This document shows positions 31,436-38,999 of a stretch of 38,999 nucleotides of DNA, piece after piece. The position numbers and the translations under genes were made by a program. The notes beneath the pieces were generated by a model. The model was not told the DNA's origin and did not search any database. It saw only the letters and a list, made by a program, of their open reading frames with translations. Origin of the DNA: Frankia sp. AgB1.9 (GTDB taxonomy: Bacteria > Actinomycetota > Actinomycetes > Frankiales > Frankiaceae); the NCBI RefSeq assembly GCF_016786355.1, contig NZ_JADWYX010000070.1:7524-46522 (forward strand). The letters run 5' to 3'. Each line of letters opens with the position of its first letter. The stretch's first letter is position 1.

Positions 31436-32692
31436 TTACTCGGGCTTGGAAGGCACGACGGCGTAGCCGAGTATCCGGATGCCCAGGCGCGAGAGGTCGG
31501 TGTCGGTCAGACCGGCGGACTGGCCGGCGGTGTGCATGAACTGGGTCAGCCCCGTCGTGTCGACCAGCATTGCGTAGAGGCGGGTCGTGATCCCCGGGTA
31601 ACCGCCGTAGCTCAGGTTGTAGGGAGGGATCGTGAAGCAGTTCTGGTCGGTCGTCGCGAGGTCGTCGCCGGGATAGAAGCGGCCGTTACCCCGGTTGTGG
31701 TCCCTCGTGGAGTCGGTCGTGCTCGGGTCGGCCCACGCGGCGAAGACCAGCCGCGAACTGCGTGGAACCGGCCCGCTGAGCCGCCCTCCGAAGGCGAGCG
31801 CCGGATGCCAGGCCGAGTAGTAGGTGTAGCGCAGCTCGGTGAGGCGGACGCCGGCAGCGTCGGCCCCGGGCTCGGTCACCACGTCGGCGCTGCTCTGGAG
31901 CGGCAGCGTGTAGCAGCCCCTGGCGACGGGGGCCGGGCCGCGTGCCGCGGGGCTCTGGTCGAACCGGGGCGGGCCGATGCCACCGACCGGCCAGGCCGCG
32001 CCGGGGCCGCCTGGTCCCAGCGGCGGGGCCTGGCCTGGAAGAACGAGGCCGGGGCCACCCGCCGTGGCTGTATTCGTCGGGACTGGCGCGGTGGGGCCGA
32101 CGGCGTCCCCGCGCGTCGCGAAGTAGGTGATCAGCGCCGCGCTCGCGCCAGCGGCCAGGGCGATGCCGACAGTCACGGATACCGTCCGCCAGGGTCCGGA
32201 GCCAGCGTCCCGGCCCGACCGTGCCCGGCGGCCGGTCGCGGCGACATCCCAGGCCCCGTCGGTCGCCGGGACGCCGCCGGCGCCCCCAGCCAGGTGCGCG
32301 CCGGCTGATGGGAACGGGCTGCCGGGCGCGTCGGCGTCGGCTCCTGGGTCGGTTCCCGCGAGACCGTGACCTGGTTCGGCTGGCTGAGCGTCGTCGTCGG
32401 CGGCCAGCGAGGCCCCGGCCCGCTCGGAGCTGACTCGGACCCGTCGCCAGGCCGCCAGCCAGACGTCCCGGCGCTGCGGGTCGTACGCCTCGACGATCAG
32501 GGTCAGTGTCTTCGCGGTCAGCCGTCTGCGCTCGTTGCGGACGTCGTTGACGGTGGTCTTTGACAAGCCGGTCCGCCGCTCGACGGCCCGGTCGTAGGAG
32601 TCGCCCAGCAGGGCGAGCACGGCGGCGCGCAGCTCGTCCTCGGTCGACACCGACGCGGGGTCTGGCGCCGGCTCCACCTGCGGCTCCGTCAT
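31436..32692 (-). CDS. Membrane-anchored HTH protein with extracytoplasmic domain
   Basis: This 418-residue protein starts with an ~70-residue helix-turn-helix-like cytoplasmic domain (DELRAAVLALLGDSYDRAVERRTGLSKTTVNDVRNERRRLTAKTL). A low-complexity linker leads to one transmembrane helix (~167-188, SVTVGIALAAGASAALITYF), a Pro/Gly-rich stalk, and a ~150-residue outside domain (GCYTLPLQSSADVV ... YTYYSAWHPALAFGG ... FYPGDDLATTDQNCFTIPP ... LYAMLVDTTGLTQFMHTAGQ). The topology, DNA-binding inside and a sensor-like domain outside, resembles one-component transmembrane regulators. I do not recognise the outside domain. ATG 32692 follows AAGGAG by about 10 bases; the frame is open further upstream. 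The HTH call is moderate. Confidence 0.75.
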   Translation of the reverse strand: MTEPQVEPAPDPASVSTEDELRAAVLALLGDSYDRAVERRTGLSKTTVNDVRNERRRLTAKTLTLIVEAYDPQRRDVWLAAWRRVRVSSERAGASLAADDDAQPAEPGHGLAGTDPGADADAPGSPFPSAGAHLAGGAGGVPATDGAWDVAATGRRARSGRDAGSGPWRTVSVTVGIALAAGASAALITYFATRGDAVGPTAPVPTNTATAGGPGLVLPGQAPPLGPGGPGAAWPVGGIGPPRFDQSPAARGPAPVARGCYTLPLQSSADVVTEPGADAAGVRLTELRYTYYSAWHPALAFGGRLSGPVPRSSRLVFAAWADPSTTDSTRDHNRGNGRFYPGDDLATTDQNCFTIPPYNLSYGGYPGITTRLYAMLVDTTGLTQFMHTAGQSAGLTDTDLSRLGIRILGYAVVPSKPE

Positions 32693-33067
32693 CAGGTCGC
32701 GCTCCTTCGTGTCAGGTCCGACGAGACGCCGCCGCCGTCGCGCGCACGCCGCCGGCCAGTCGCCTCGTGCCCGGGTGGCGGACACGTGGCGTACCCGTCG
32801 CGGGGGATTCTCCCAGTCTGGCCGGCTAAACAGGACGGGACGGGACAGCCGGGACGTCGTGTCGCCTGAAGGAGTGTTGTCGCAGCGTGGCGGCTGGATA
32901 ACCTCACTTCGCGGCACGGGGGGCCGCCGGTGGCCGGTCGCCGACCTCGGGAGTCTCGGGGTCGGTGGCCGGCCACGCGGCTTCCAGCCCTCACGGCACG
33001 CGGTCGCCGCGGGACCAACCGCCGCGGGTTGTGGCCACGGGCCCGGGAGCCGTCCGCGCCACAGCGG
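32693..33067. other. Intergenic region downstream of the photolyase
   Basis: No gene is supported in these 375 bases. They must hold the promoter of the HTH gene at 32692 and the 3' end signals of the photolyase operon. The only strong structure I see is the hairpin at 32931-32975. Confidence 0.5.
32931..32975 (+). terminator. 20-bp hairpin, fully paired only as plus-strand RNA
   Basis: TGGCCGGTCGCCGACCTCG (32931-32949) pairs with 32957-32975. Read as plus-strand RNA, every position pairs, using four G-U wobbles, around a ~5-base loop. As minus-strand RNA the same four positions become A-C mismatches. By position it would terminate the photolyase operon, but the pairing favours the opposite strand. 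Confidence 0.5.
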
Positions 33068-34417
33068 TCAGAACTGCTCCGAGGTCAGCCGTTCCGGGAG
33101 GATCGGCAGCGGCTCCGGGTAGTCGAGCGTGGCCCGCTCGTGGTCGGGCAGCCGCCACGGCCGGTGGACCGCGCGTCCAGGCAGACCGGCGAGCTCCGGC
33201 ACGTGCCGGCGGACGTACGTGCCGTCGGGGTCGAACCGCTCGGCCTGGCGCAGCGGGTTCAGGACGCGCCCCGGCCGGGTGTCGGTGCCGGTGCCCGCGA
33301 CCCACTGCCAGTTGAGGCTGTTGTTCGCCACGTCCGCGTCGAGCAGGTGCTCGGTGTAGTGGGCCGCGCCGGCGCGCCAGTCGAGGCCGAGGGTCTTCGT
33401 GAGGAAGCTCGCGGTGATCATCCTGGCCCGGTTCGGCAGCCAGCCCTCGGCCAGCAGCTGGCGCATGCCGGCGTCGACGATGGGGATGCCGGTGTGACCG
33501 GAGCGCCAGGCGTCCAGCGCCGCCGGGTCGTCGCGCCAGGTCCGGTGCGCGGCGCGGTAGTCCTCGTGCGCTGCGGCCGGCCGGGCGGCGAGGAGCTGGT
33601 GGAAGAAGTCGCGCCAGGCGAGCTGACGGACGAAGTCGCGGGCGGCGTCGCCCGTCCCGGCCTGGGTCGCGAGCTCCAGGGCCGACAGACAGCCCAGATG
33701 TAGGTAGGGCGACAGCCGGGACGTGGCGTCCGCCGCGAGCTGGTCTCGGCGCTCGTCGTAGTCCTCGACGCCCTCGCGCAGCCATTTCTCGGCCCGCCGC
33801 CGGCCCGCGGTCTCGCCGCCGTGGAACCGCCCGTCACCCGCGGACCCGCCGCCGCCCGCCGGCCCGCTGATGGGCGGCAGCGTGCCCGGGTCGACGGCCG
33901 CTAGCCGGAGACTGGCTGGCGGCGCGATGACGCGTCGCCACCCGGCCGCCTCCCACCGTCGGTGGTAGGCGCCGAAGACGGCGTAGTGGTCCCGGCCGGC
34001 CGGGGTCACCCGGCCCGGCCCGACCACGACGTGCGCCTCGTCGTGGCAGTGCAGCGTCCGGCCGTGCTCCGCCAGCGCCGAGCGCAGTGCCGCCTCGCGC
34101 CGCTGCGCGTATCCGGAGCAGTCCGCGGCCAGATGCACCGTGCCGGCGCCGACCTCGTCGGCCACCCGGCACACCTGCTCGACCGGGTCGCCCGCCCGGA
34201 CCACCAGCCGTCCGCCCAGCGCCCGCAGCGACTGGTCGAGGTCGGCGAGGCTCTCGGCGAGGAACCTCTGGCGGGCCCCGGTCGCGAAGCCGGTCCGTGC
34301 CATCGCCGCGTCCAGCACGAACAGCGGCACCGTGTGCTCGCCCGCCAGAGTGGCCGCGGCGAGCATCGGGTTGTCGTGCACGCGCAGGTCCCGGGTGAAG
34401 ACGGCGAGCGTCGTCAC
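33068..34417 (-). CDS. phrB: Deoxyribodipyrimidine photolyase
   Basis: This ~449-residue FAD-dependent enzyme repairs cyclobutane pyrimidine dimers using blue light. The N-terminal antenna-binding domain starts VTTLAVFTRDLRVHDNPML and has VPLFVLDAAM and RQRFLAESLADLDQSLRALGGRLVV. The C-terminal FAD domain has SRLSPYLHLGCLS, FVRQLAWRDFFHQLLA, HTGIPIVDAGMRQLLAEGWLPNRARMITASFLTKTLGLDW, DADVANNSLNWQWVAGTGTD and NPLRQAERFDPDGTYVRRHVPEL, all class I photolyase signatures. GTG 34417 overlaps the stop of the preceding gene (GTGA); GTG 34420 is equally possible. Co-translation with an SDR-DUF2867 gene is seen in other actinobacteria, often in light-inducible units. Confidence 0.95.
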   Translation of the reverse strand: MTTLAVFTRDLRVHDNPMLAAATLAGEHTVPLFVLDAAMARTGFATGARQRFLAESLADLDQSLRALGGRLVVRAGDPVEQVCRVADEVGAGTVHLAADCSGYAQRREAALRSALAEHGRTLHCHDEAHVVVGPGRVTPAGRDHYAVFGAYHRRWEAAGWRRVIAPPASLRLAAVDPGTLPPISGPAGGGGSAGDGRFHGGETAGRRRAEKWLREGVEDYDERRDQLAADATSRLSPYLHLGCLSALELATQAGTGDAARDFVRQLAWRDFFHQLLAARPAAAHEDYRAAHRTWRDDPAALDAWRSGHTGIPIVDAGMRQLLAEGWLPNRARMITASFLTKTLGLDWRAGAAHYTEHLLDADVANNSLNWQWVAGTGTDTRPGRVLNPLRQAERFDPDGTYVRRHVPELAGLPGRAVHRPWRLPDHERATLDYPEPLPILPERLTSEQF

Positions 34418-35901
34418 CACGGCTGGCCCACGGGCGCCGGGCGTTCGGCCGCGGCGGCGACGGTGTGCGCCATCCGGCCCAGGACGAGGCCGCGCACCGG
34501 CGCGAAGGACTTCCAGCAGACCTGGCCGAGCAGCCCGTGCGGCTCGAAGATCGCCCGTTGCCGGTAGACGGAGCCCTGGGCGGAGGGGGCGGCGGAGAGC
34601 TCGAGCCAGGCCCGCCCCGGCAGGCGAAGCTGCGCCCGCAGCCGGAGCCGGCGTGGCCGGTCGGCATCCTCGACGCGCCAGCCTGCGAGCGGGGCGTCGG
34701 TGGCGTTGGCGGGCCGGACCAGCCGGCGGCGCAGGGCCTCGGCGTACCGGGTGACGCGGCCGGGCCGGGCCGTGGCCGCCCGCGCGGCGGGGATGACGTG
34801 CCGGCCGTTCTCGGCGCCGACGGTCTCGATCACCTGCCACAGCCGGGTCGGGTCCGCCGCCGTGGCCAGCTCGCGTACGTCCTGGTAGACCGTCCCGCCG
34901 GACCAGTCCGGGTCGGTCGGCAACGGGTCCGACGGCGGGAGCGAGCGGGTCCGTGGTGTCGTGGCCCGGGCCCAGCGGGACGGCACCTCGGCCTCCCGGG
35001 TCCTGGCCAACGCCAGCGTGACGGCGTCGTCGTAGCCGGTCAGGCCGCGAGCCGGGTCGGGAACGTAGGCGGCCAGGTCGTGGTCGCGGCAGACGACCTC
35101 GTGCACGAGCGAGGAGATCAGCGGGACGGCGATGCTGCGCGGGACCGGCGTCACGAGGTTGACCCACTGGGCCGACAGCCATGGGGTGAGCAGCGGGACG
35201 GGGACCACGACCCGGCGCGGTAGGCCGGCGACGGTCGCGTAACGGCGCATCATCTCCCAGTACGTCAGGACATCGGGTCCACCGATGTCAAAGCCCCGGT
35301 TGACGTCGGCCGGTACCAGTTCGGCCGTCCGGGTCAGGTAGTAGAGCACATCACGGACGGCGATCGGCTGAACGCGCGACCGTACCCAGCGTGGCGTGAC
35401 CATGGCCGGGAGCCGCTCGGTGAGGTAGCGAAGCATCTCGAAGCTGGCCGAACCCGAGCCGATCACCACGGCGGCCCGCAGCACCACCGTGGGCACCCCG
35501 GAGGCGAGCAGCGTCAGCCCAACCTCCTCGCGCGAGGCGAGGTGCGCCGAGAGCCGCTGCCCGGCCGGGCTGATCCCGCCCAGATAGATGATCCGCCGCA
35601 CCCCGGCCTCGCGGGCCGCCCGCGCGACCGTGTGGGCCGCGGCTCGGTCGCGTTCGACGAAGTCCCGCTGGTGCAGGGAATGCACGAGGTAGTAGACGAC
35701 GTCCTGGCCCGCCAGGGCGGCGGCCACCTGGCCCGGCTCGCCGACGTCGGCCGCCACGAGGTCGACCTGGTCCAGCCACGGAGCGCCGGCCAGCCGGGCT
35801 GGGCTGCGCGCGGCGGCCCGCACGGTATGTCCTCTGGCGAGCAGCTCGGGGATGAGCCTGCTACCGAGATAGCCGGTCGCACCCACCACGACGCATCTCA
35901 T
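34414..35901 (-). CDS. SDR/NmrA-like NAD(P)-binding protein with DUF2867 domain
   Basis: This 495-residue two-domain protein has an N-terminal Rossmann fold (MRCVVVGATGYLGSRLIPELLARGH, GxxGxxG at 7-13; VVYYLVHSL; RIIYLGGISP; VVLRAAVVIGSGSASFEMLRYLTERLP) of the atypical extended SDR/NmrA type. The C-terminal DUF2867 domain (~345-495) contains VETVGAENGRHVIP-like and WRVEDADRPRRLRLRAQLRLPGRAWLEL segments plus GLLGQVCWKSFAPVRGLVLGRM. The substrate is unknown. ATG 35901 follows GGGGGGAAG by about 11 bases and starts at the first strand; the open frame upstream is not conserved. It overlaps the photolyase start, so the two are translationally coupled. Confidence 0.88.
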   Translation of the reverse strand: MRCVVVGATGYLGSRLIPELLARGHTVRAAARSPARLAGAPWLDQVDLVAADVGEPGQVAAALAGQDVVYYLVHSLHQRDFVERDRAAAHTVARAAREAGVRRIIYLGGISPAGQRLSAHLASREEVGLTLLASGVPTVVLRAAVVIGSGSASFEMLRYLTERLPAMVTPRWVRSRVQPIAVRDVLYYLTRTAELVPADVNRGFDIGGPDVLTYWEMMRRYATVAGLPRRVVVPVPLLTPWLSAQWVNLVTPVPRSIAVPLISSLVHEVVCRDHDLAAYVPDPARGLTGYDDAVTLALARTREAEVPSRWARATTPRTRSLPPSDPLPTDPDWSGGTVYQDVRELATAADPTRLWQVIETVGAENGRHVIPAARAATARPGRVTRYAEALRRRLVRPANATDAPLAGWRVEDADRPRRLRLRAQLRLPGRAWLELSAAPSAQGSVYRQRAIFEPHGLLGQVCWKSFAPVRGLVLGRMAHTVAAAAERPAPVGQPW

Positions 35902-35987
35902 CCAGCAGTGCTTCCCCCCGCTGGTCGTCTCGACCGCGGCGAGCGGCGGCACGAACCTTTTGGGTGGATTGTTCGCACACGGATCTG

Positions 35988-36014
35988 TTGACCGGGCGCC
36001 ACCCGGAGTAGACG
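35988..36014 (+). promoter_or_regulatory. Weak promoter candidate for the EAL gene
   Basis: TTGACC (35988) and TAGACG (36009) are separated by 15 bases, shorter than the usual 17. They lie in the 153-base divergent gap, 41 bases before ATG 36055. Confidence 0.3.
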
Positions 36015-36054
36015 AGGCGACCGCGCGGTAAACCCCCGGTGGGAGGTCAGTGCG

Positions 36055-37287
36055 ATGGTGGCGACGGTCGAGTCGGGTGCGCGGGTGATCGAGCCGGACC
36101 GAAAGGTGACCGACCTGCTCGACGTCCTGCGCCAACACCTCGGCATGGACGTCGCGGTGCTGGCTATCTGGCAGGACCGGAAGCTGGTCGTCCAGCTCTT
36201 CGCCGGCGACGGGCGAAGCTTCGGGCTCGTTCCCGGCATAACGATCCGGAACGGCGGCGAACTCTACCGGGACGTGCGGGAAAAGCGCATCCCGTTGGTG
36301 TCCGGAAATGCGCATGGATCCGCCCGTGCGGGGCATTCCTCCGTGCTGGACGAACTCGACGTGGGTGCCTACGCGATGACGACCCTGACCGACGGGCGCG
36401 ACGAGCCGTACGGGCTGCTGTTCTGCCTGACGCACGACGCGTGCCCGACGCTGCAGGAGCGCCACCAGCAGTTCGTCCAGCTCATCGCGGCGTTCCTGCG
36501 TGACTCCCTGCTGGATCTGCGCGAGATGTGGCAGACCCGAAGCCAGATCTGGTCGGCGATCAGCGACGTCATCGACGGCGGTGGCCCCGATCTCGTGTTC
36601 CAGCCCATCGTGCGGATCGACACGGGCGACGTCGGCGCCGTCGAGGCGTTGGCCCGGTTCAGTGCCCGCAGCGGCGGCCGGATCCGGACCACCGAGGAAT
36701 GGTTCCGCGACGCCCGCCTGGTCGGGCTGAGCACGGAACTCGATCTGGCGGCGATCAGGCGTGCCGTCGCGGCGATTCCCGACCTTCCGCCGGGCCTGAA
36801 GCTGGCCGTCAACGCGTCGCCCAGCACGGTCGTCACCGTGCTGCCCGAGTTCGTGACGGGCCTGGCCCACCGCGACCGTCTGATCATCGAGATCACCGAG
36901 CAGGAGAACTACACCGCCGGGCCCGAGACCGTCCTTGCCGTGAGCCACCTGCGCGACCTGGGTGTTCGCATCGCCATTGATGACGCCGGCACGGGCTACT
37001 CCGGCCTGGAGAAGCTCGTGCTGCTCCGCCCGGACGTAATCAAGATCGACCAGGTGCTGACCCGCGGCATCGACCGTGATCCGGCCCGTCGGGCGTTGAC
37101 CGCCGGGTTGGTCGCGCTGGCGGGGGAGATCGGCGGGACCGTCATCGCCGAGGGAATCGAGACCCGGACGGAGCGGGACGCGATGGTGAAGTCGGGTGTC
37201 CGCTACGGCCAGGGCTACTACCTCGGCATGCCGTCCGCGTCCCCGGCGCCGCGCCCGCCGGCCTGGGTCGGCGCCGGCCCGAGCTGA
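36055..37287 (+). CDS. GAF-EAL cyclic-di-GMP phosphodiesterase
   Basis: This 410-residue cytoplasmic protein has a GAF-like sensor (~20-150; VAVLAIWQDRKLVVQLFAGDG ... AYAMTTLTDGRDEPYGLLFCLTHDACPTLQERHQQFVQLIAAFLRD) and an EAL domain (~175-395). The catalytic set is complete: EAL at 197-199, N253 in LAVNASP, E279 in IEITE, D309-D310 in IDDAGTGYSGL, K330 in VIKID, E366 in AEGIET and QGYYLG near the end. Hydrolysis of cyclic di-GMP to pGpG is therefore likely. The GAF ligand is unknown. ATG 36055 follows GGGAGG by 9 bases. The C-terminal 70 bases overlap the 3' end of the convergent SIS gene. It diverges from the SDR-photolyase operon. Confidence 0.92.
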   Translation: MVATVESGARVIEPDRKVTDLLDVLRQHLGMDVAVLAIWQDRKLVVQLFAGDGRSFGLVPGITIRNGGELYRDVREKRIPLVSGNAHGSARAGHSSVLDELDVGAYAMTTLTDGRDEPYGLLFCLTHDACPTLQERHQQFVQLIAAFLRDSLLDLREMWQTRSQIWSAISDVIDGGGPDLVFQPIVRIDTGDVGAVEALARFSARSGGRIRTTEEWFRDARLVGLSTELDLAAIRRAVAAIPDLPPGLKLAVNASPSTVVTVLPEFVTGLAHRDRLIIEITEQENYTAGPETVLAVSHLRDLGVRIAIDDAGTGYSGLEKLVLLRPDVIKIDQVLTRGIDRDPARRALTAGLVALAGEIGGTVIAEGIETRTERDAMVKSGVRYGQGYYLGMPSASPAPRPPAWVGAGPS

Positions 37288-38237
37288 CGTCGCCAGGCGT
37301 CGGCGGCGAGTAGCTCGGCGACCAGGGTCTCGGTGAGGAGCCGGACGTCGTCGTCCTCGTCATGCCGGTACCGCAGCGTGTACGCGGCGTCCGGAGCCGG
37401 GGCACCGACGGCGACGACCGTGCTGCCGCGCTCCTTCGTCCACCGGAACAGCTCGGGCTCCCACCGGGAACCGCCGCACAACAGCAGCCGGTAGTCGGTG
37501 GTCTTGGTGAGATAGACGTCGACGTGGCTCCAGTCGCCGGTCTCGCAGCCGACGGCCGGCAGCCGCGGTCCTTCGCGCAGCATCAGGGCCGACTGCTGCG
37601 CGGACGACAACCGGCGGGCCGGCGCCGCGACGTGGGTGCCGTCCGGGCCGAGCAGCAGCTCAGCGGTCGTCGCCAGCCAGGTGTCCCGCCGGGCCAGCAG
37701 GTCCTCCGTAGCCTCGGCCGCCTTCGTGACCGTGTCCGGCCACGGCGTCCGGCCGGCGAGAGCGGGCAGTGCGAGCAGGGTGGCCAGGGTGTGCTGGAAG
37801 GAGCGGCACGCGACGCCGCCCAGCTCGGCGCCGGCGAGCATCGGCACCGAGCGGTCGCACGACGACTCCAACTCGCTGCCGGCCTGGTTGGTCAGCGCGA
37901 CGAAGGTGACCGCGCCCCCCGGGTCGGCGTCCCGCAGTCTGCGGACGGCGTCGAGTGTCTCGGTCGACCCACCCGAGGCGGACACCGCGATCACCAGCGT
38001 CCCTGGCCGTAGCCGGGGAAGGAGGTCGTTGCTGGCGATCTCGGCGACAGCGGGCGTACCGGCCGCCCGCAGCCGGGCCGCGACGACGCTGCCGGCGTAG
38101 TGCGACGAGCCCATCCCGAGCAGCAGGATCGGGCGGTCGGTCTCTACTCCGGCCCACAGGTCGCCGATCTGGGCTGACAGCTCGCGCAGCCGCGCTGGCT
38201 TCGCCTCAAGGTCCGCATGGAACAGCTCGGCGTCCAT
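37218..38237 (-). CDS. SIS-domain sugar-phosphate isomerase-like protein
   Basis: This 339-residue protein contains two SIS domains as in the isomerase half of glucosamine-6-phosphate synthase (GlmS) and in AgaS/FrlB-type proteins: DRPILLLGMGSSHYAGSVVAARLRAAG, NDLLPRLRPGTLVIAVSASGGSTETLDAVRRLRD, ALTNQAGSELESSCDRSVPMLAGAE, then in the second domain LMLREGPRLPAVGCETGDWSHVDVYLTKTTDYRLLLCGGSRWEPELF. The GlmS glutaminase domain is missing, so it is not a synthase by itself; isomerase or deaminase action on an amino-sugar phosphate is the best guess. The start overlaps the stop of the kinase by one base (TGATG), so they are coupled. The 3' end overlaps the EAL gene by 70 bases. Confidence 0.85.
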   Translation of the reverse strand: MDAELFHADLEAKPARLRELSAQIGDLWAGVETDRPILLLGMGSSHYAGSVVAARLRAAGTPAVAEIASNDLLPRLRPGTLVIAVSASGGSTETLDAVRRLRDADPGGAVTFVALTNQAGSELESSCDRSVPMLAGAELGGVACRSFQHTLATLLALPALAGRTPWPDTVTKAAEATEDLLARRDTWLATTAELLLGPDGTHVAAPARRLSSAQQSALMLREGPRLPAVGCETGDWSHVDVYLTKTTDYRLLLCGGSRWEPELFRWTKERGSTVVAVGAPAPDAAYTLRYRHDEDDDVRLLTETLVAELLAADAWRRQLGPAPTQAGGRGAGDADGMPR

Positions 38238-38999
38238 CAGGGGTCCTCGGGTTCGGCGGGTGGCGGAAACCGGCGCCTCAGCGCGGCTTCCGGTACGTAC
38301 CGCCAGCGGGGCAGGTGCCGGTCGGCGTAGGTGAGCTCGCGGCACAGCTGCTGCCAGCCATACGCCTCCAACAACGACTCGTCCAGCAGGTCGCCCCGCC
38401 CGGCCGAACCGAGGCCGGCCCGGTAGCTGTCGAGAAACTCGGCCTGGACGGCCGCGGTCCAGGCGGCCGCGGCCGCGGCGGGCACCTCGGGACTGTGGTG
38501 GCAGACGACGTGCCCGACGTTCTCCAGCGACATGAGCATCCCCGCGACGTCGAGTGCGGCCGGCTGGGGCGCGCGGCGCTGCTGAGGGGTCAACGTCGGG
38601 TTGCCGTCGAAGTCGATCACGAACAGCGGCCCGCCGGGCGCCCGGAGCAGCTGGCCGACGTGAAAGTCGCCATGGGCGGCCATCAGCGGTGTCCCGGCGG
38701 CCCGCCCGAGCGGGCGCAGCGCCGCGGCGATCGAGTCGCGGTGGGCGTCCAGCAGCGGCGAGCTCACCTGTCCCAGCAGGTCGTCGGCAGCCTCCAGCCA
38801 GGACAGCGCCTCGTCGGCCGACGCCGTGGCCGCGGTCCGGTCGGCCAGTGCGAGGTGCATCGCGGCGGTGAGCGCGCCCAGCTCCGCGCCGAAGGGCCGG
38901 CCGACCCGGTCGGGCGCCGCCCGGTCGGCGCCGGTGGCCCGGTGGCGCGGGACCCGGGCCCCGGCCGGCGGGCCCACGGCCGCGCGCGCGGGCCGGGCC
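38237..38999 (-). CDS. Maltokinase/aminoglycoside-phosphotransferase-like kinase, 5' part outside window
   Basis: The visible ~250 residues are the C-lobe of an APH-fold kinase: PLMAAHGDFHVGQLLRAPGGPLFVIDFDGNPTL contains the catalytic Brenner loop (HGDFHVGQ) and the metal-binding D of IDFDGNP. Next come RRAPQPAALDVAGMLMSLENVGHVV and a helical tail ending YADRHLPRWRYVPEAALRRRF, like maltokinase-type proteins. The N-lobe is missing and the frame stays open to the edge, so the true start is to the right of base 38999. Some actinobacterial maltokinase-like enzymes phosphorylate glucosamine. Coupling to the SIS protein makes amino-sugar phosphorylation followed by isomerisation or deamination a reasonable inference. 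Confidence 0.82.
   Translation of the reverse strand, partial: ARPARAAVGPPAGARVPRHRATGADRAAPDRVGRPFGAELGALTAAMHLALADRTAATASADEALSWLEAADDLLGQVSSPLLDAHRDSIAAALRPLGRAAGTPLMAAHGDFHVGQLLRAPGGPLFVIDFDGNPTLTPQQRRAPQPAALDVAGMLMSLENVGHVVCHHSPEVPAAAAAAWTAAVQAEFLDSYRAGLGSAGRGDLLDESLLEAYGWQQLCRELTYADRHLPRWRYVPEAALRRRFPPPAEPEDP

Noticed and set aside
1..38999. CRISPR arrays, tRNA or rRNA genes, intact transposases
   Set aside because: No regularly spaced repeat-spacer pattern, no cloverleaf-like sequence and no transposase motif were seen.

Overview
This window is very GC-rich, densely packed actinobacterial chromosome. GTG starts are frequent, ATGA/GTGA gene overlaps are common, and both a SARP/BTAD-STAND regulator and a cobaltochelatase with fused ChlI-ChlD subunits are present. 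The aerobic cobalamin pathway genes, NB-ARC/TPR proteins and many palindromic intergenic repeats suggest a Frankia-like (Frankiales) organism. The genus is inference; the phylum-level call is strong.

Left part (1-11.3 kb): accessory and regulatory genes. A STAND NTPase (NB-ARC plus near-identical tandem TPR units) runs off the left edge on the minus strand. Its upstream region (about 0.9 kb) holds palindromic repeats, a parS-like palindrome and a promoter. These precede a two-gene unit: a resolvase-fold protein lacking the catalytic serine, coupled to an unrecognised 150-residue protein. Then come a PPOX-class F420-dependent oxidoreductase (minus), a DrrAB-type ABC exporter (plus), a 1052-residue BTAD-STAND regulator (minus, convergent with the exporter across a 19-bp hairpin), and a lipoprotein next to a DUF2993/LmeA-like protein.

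Centre (11.3-29.5 kb): an aerobic cobalamin locus of 12 genes. A divergent promoter region carries a cobalamin riboswitch on the plus strand. Rightwards run chelatase chlID, cobO, cobB, cobD, cobQ, cobN, cobG, cobH and fused cobIJ; leftwards run cobL, cobM and cobK. cobF is convergent and its 3' end overlaps cobIJ. Together they cover precorrin-2 to adenosyl-cobinamide (phosphate). The uroporphyrinogen methyltransferase, the cobalt(II) reductase and the nucleotide-loop genes must lie elsewhere.

Right part (29.5-39 kb): a GNAT acetyltransferase framed by two related imperfect palindromes, a secreted LpqC/PHB-depolymerase-like lipoprotein, a membrane-anchored HTH protein, a photolyase coupled to an SDR-DUF2867 protein, a GAF-EAL cyclic-di-GMP phosphodiesterase, and a coupled SIS-domain protein plus phosphotransferase kinase (probably amino-sugar metabolism) that runs off the right edge.
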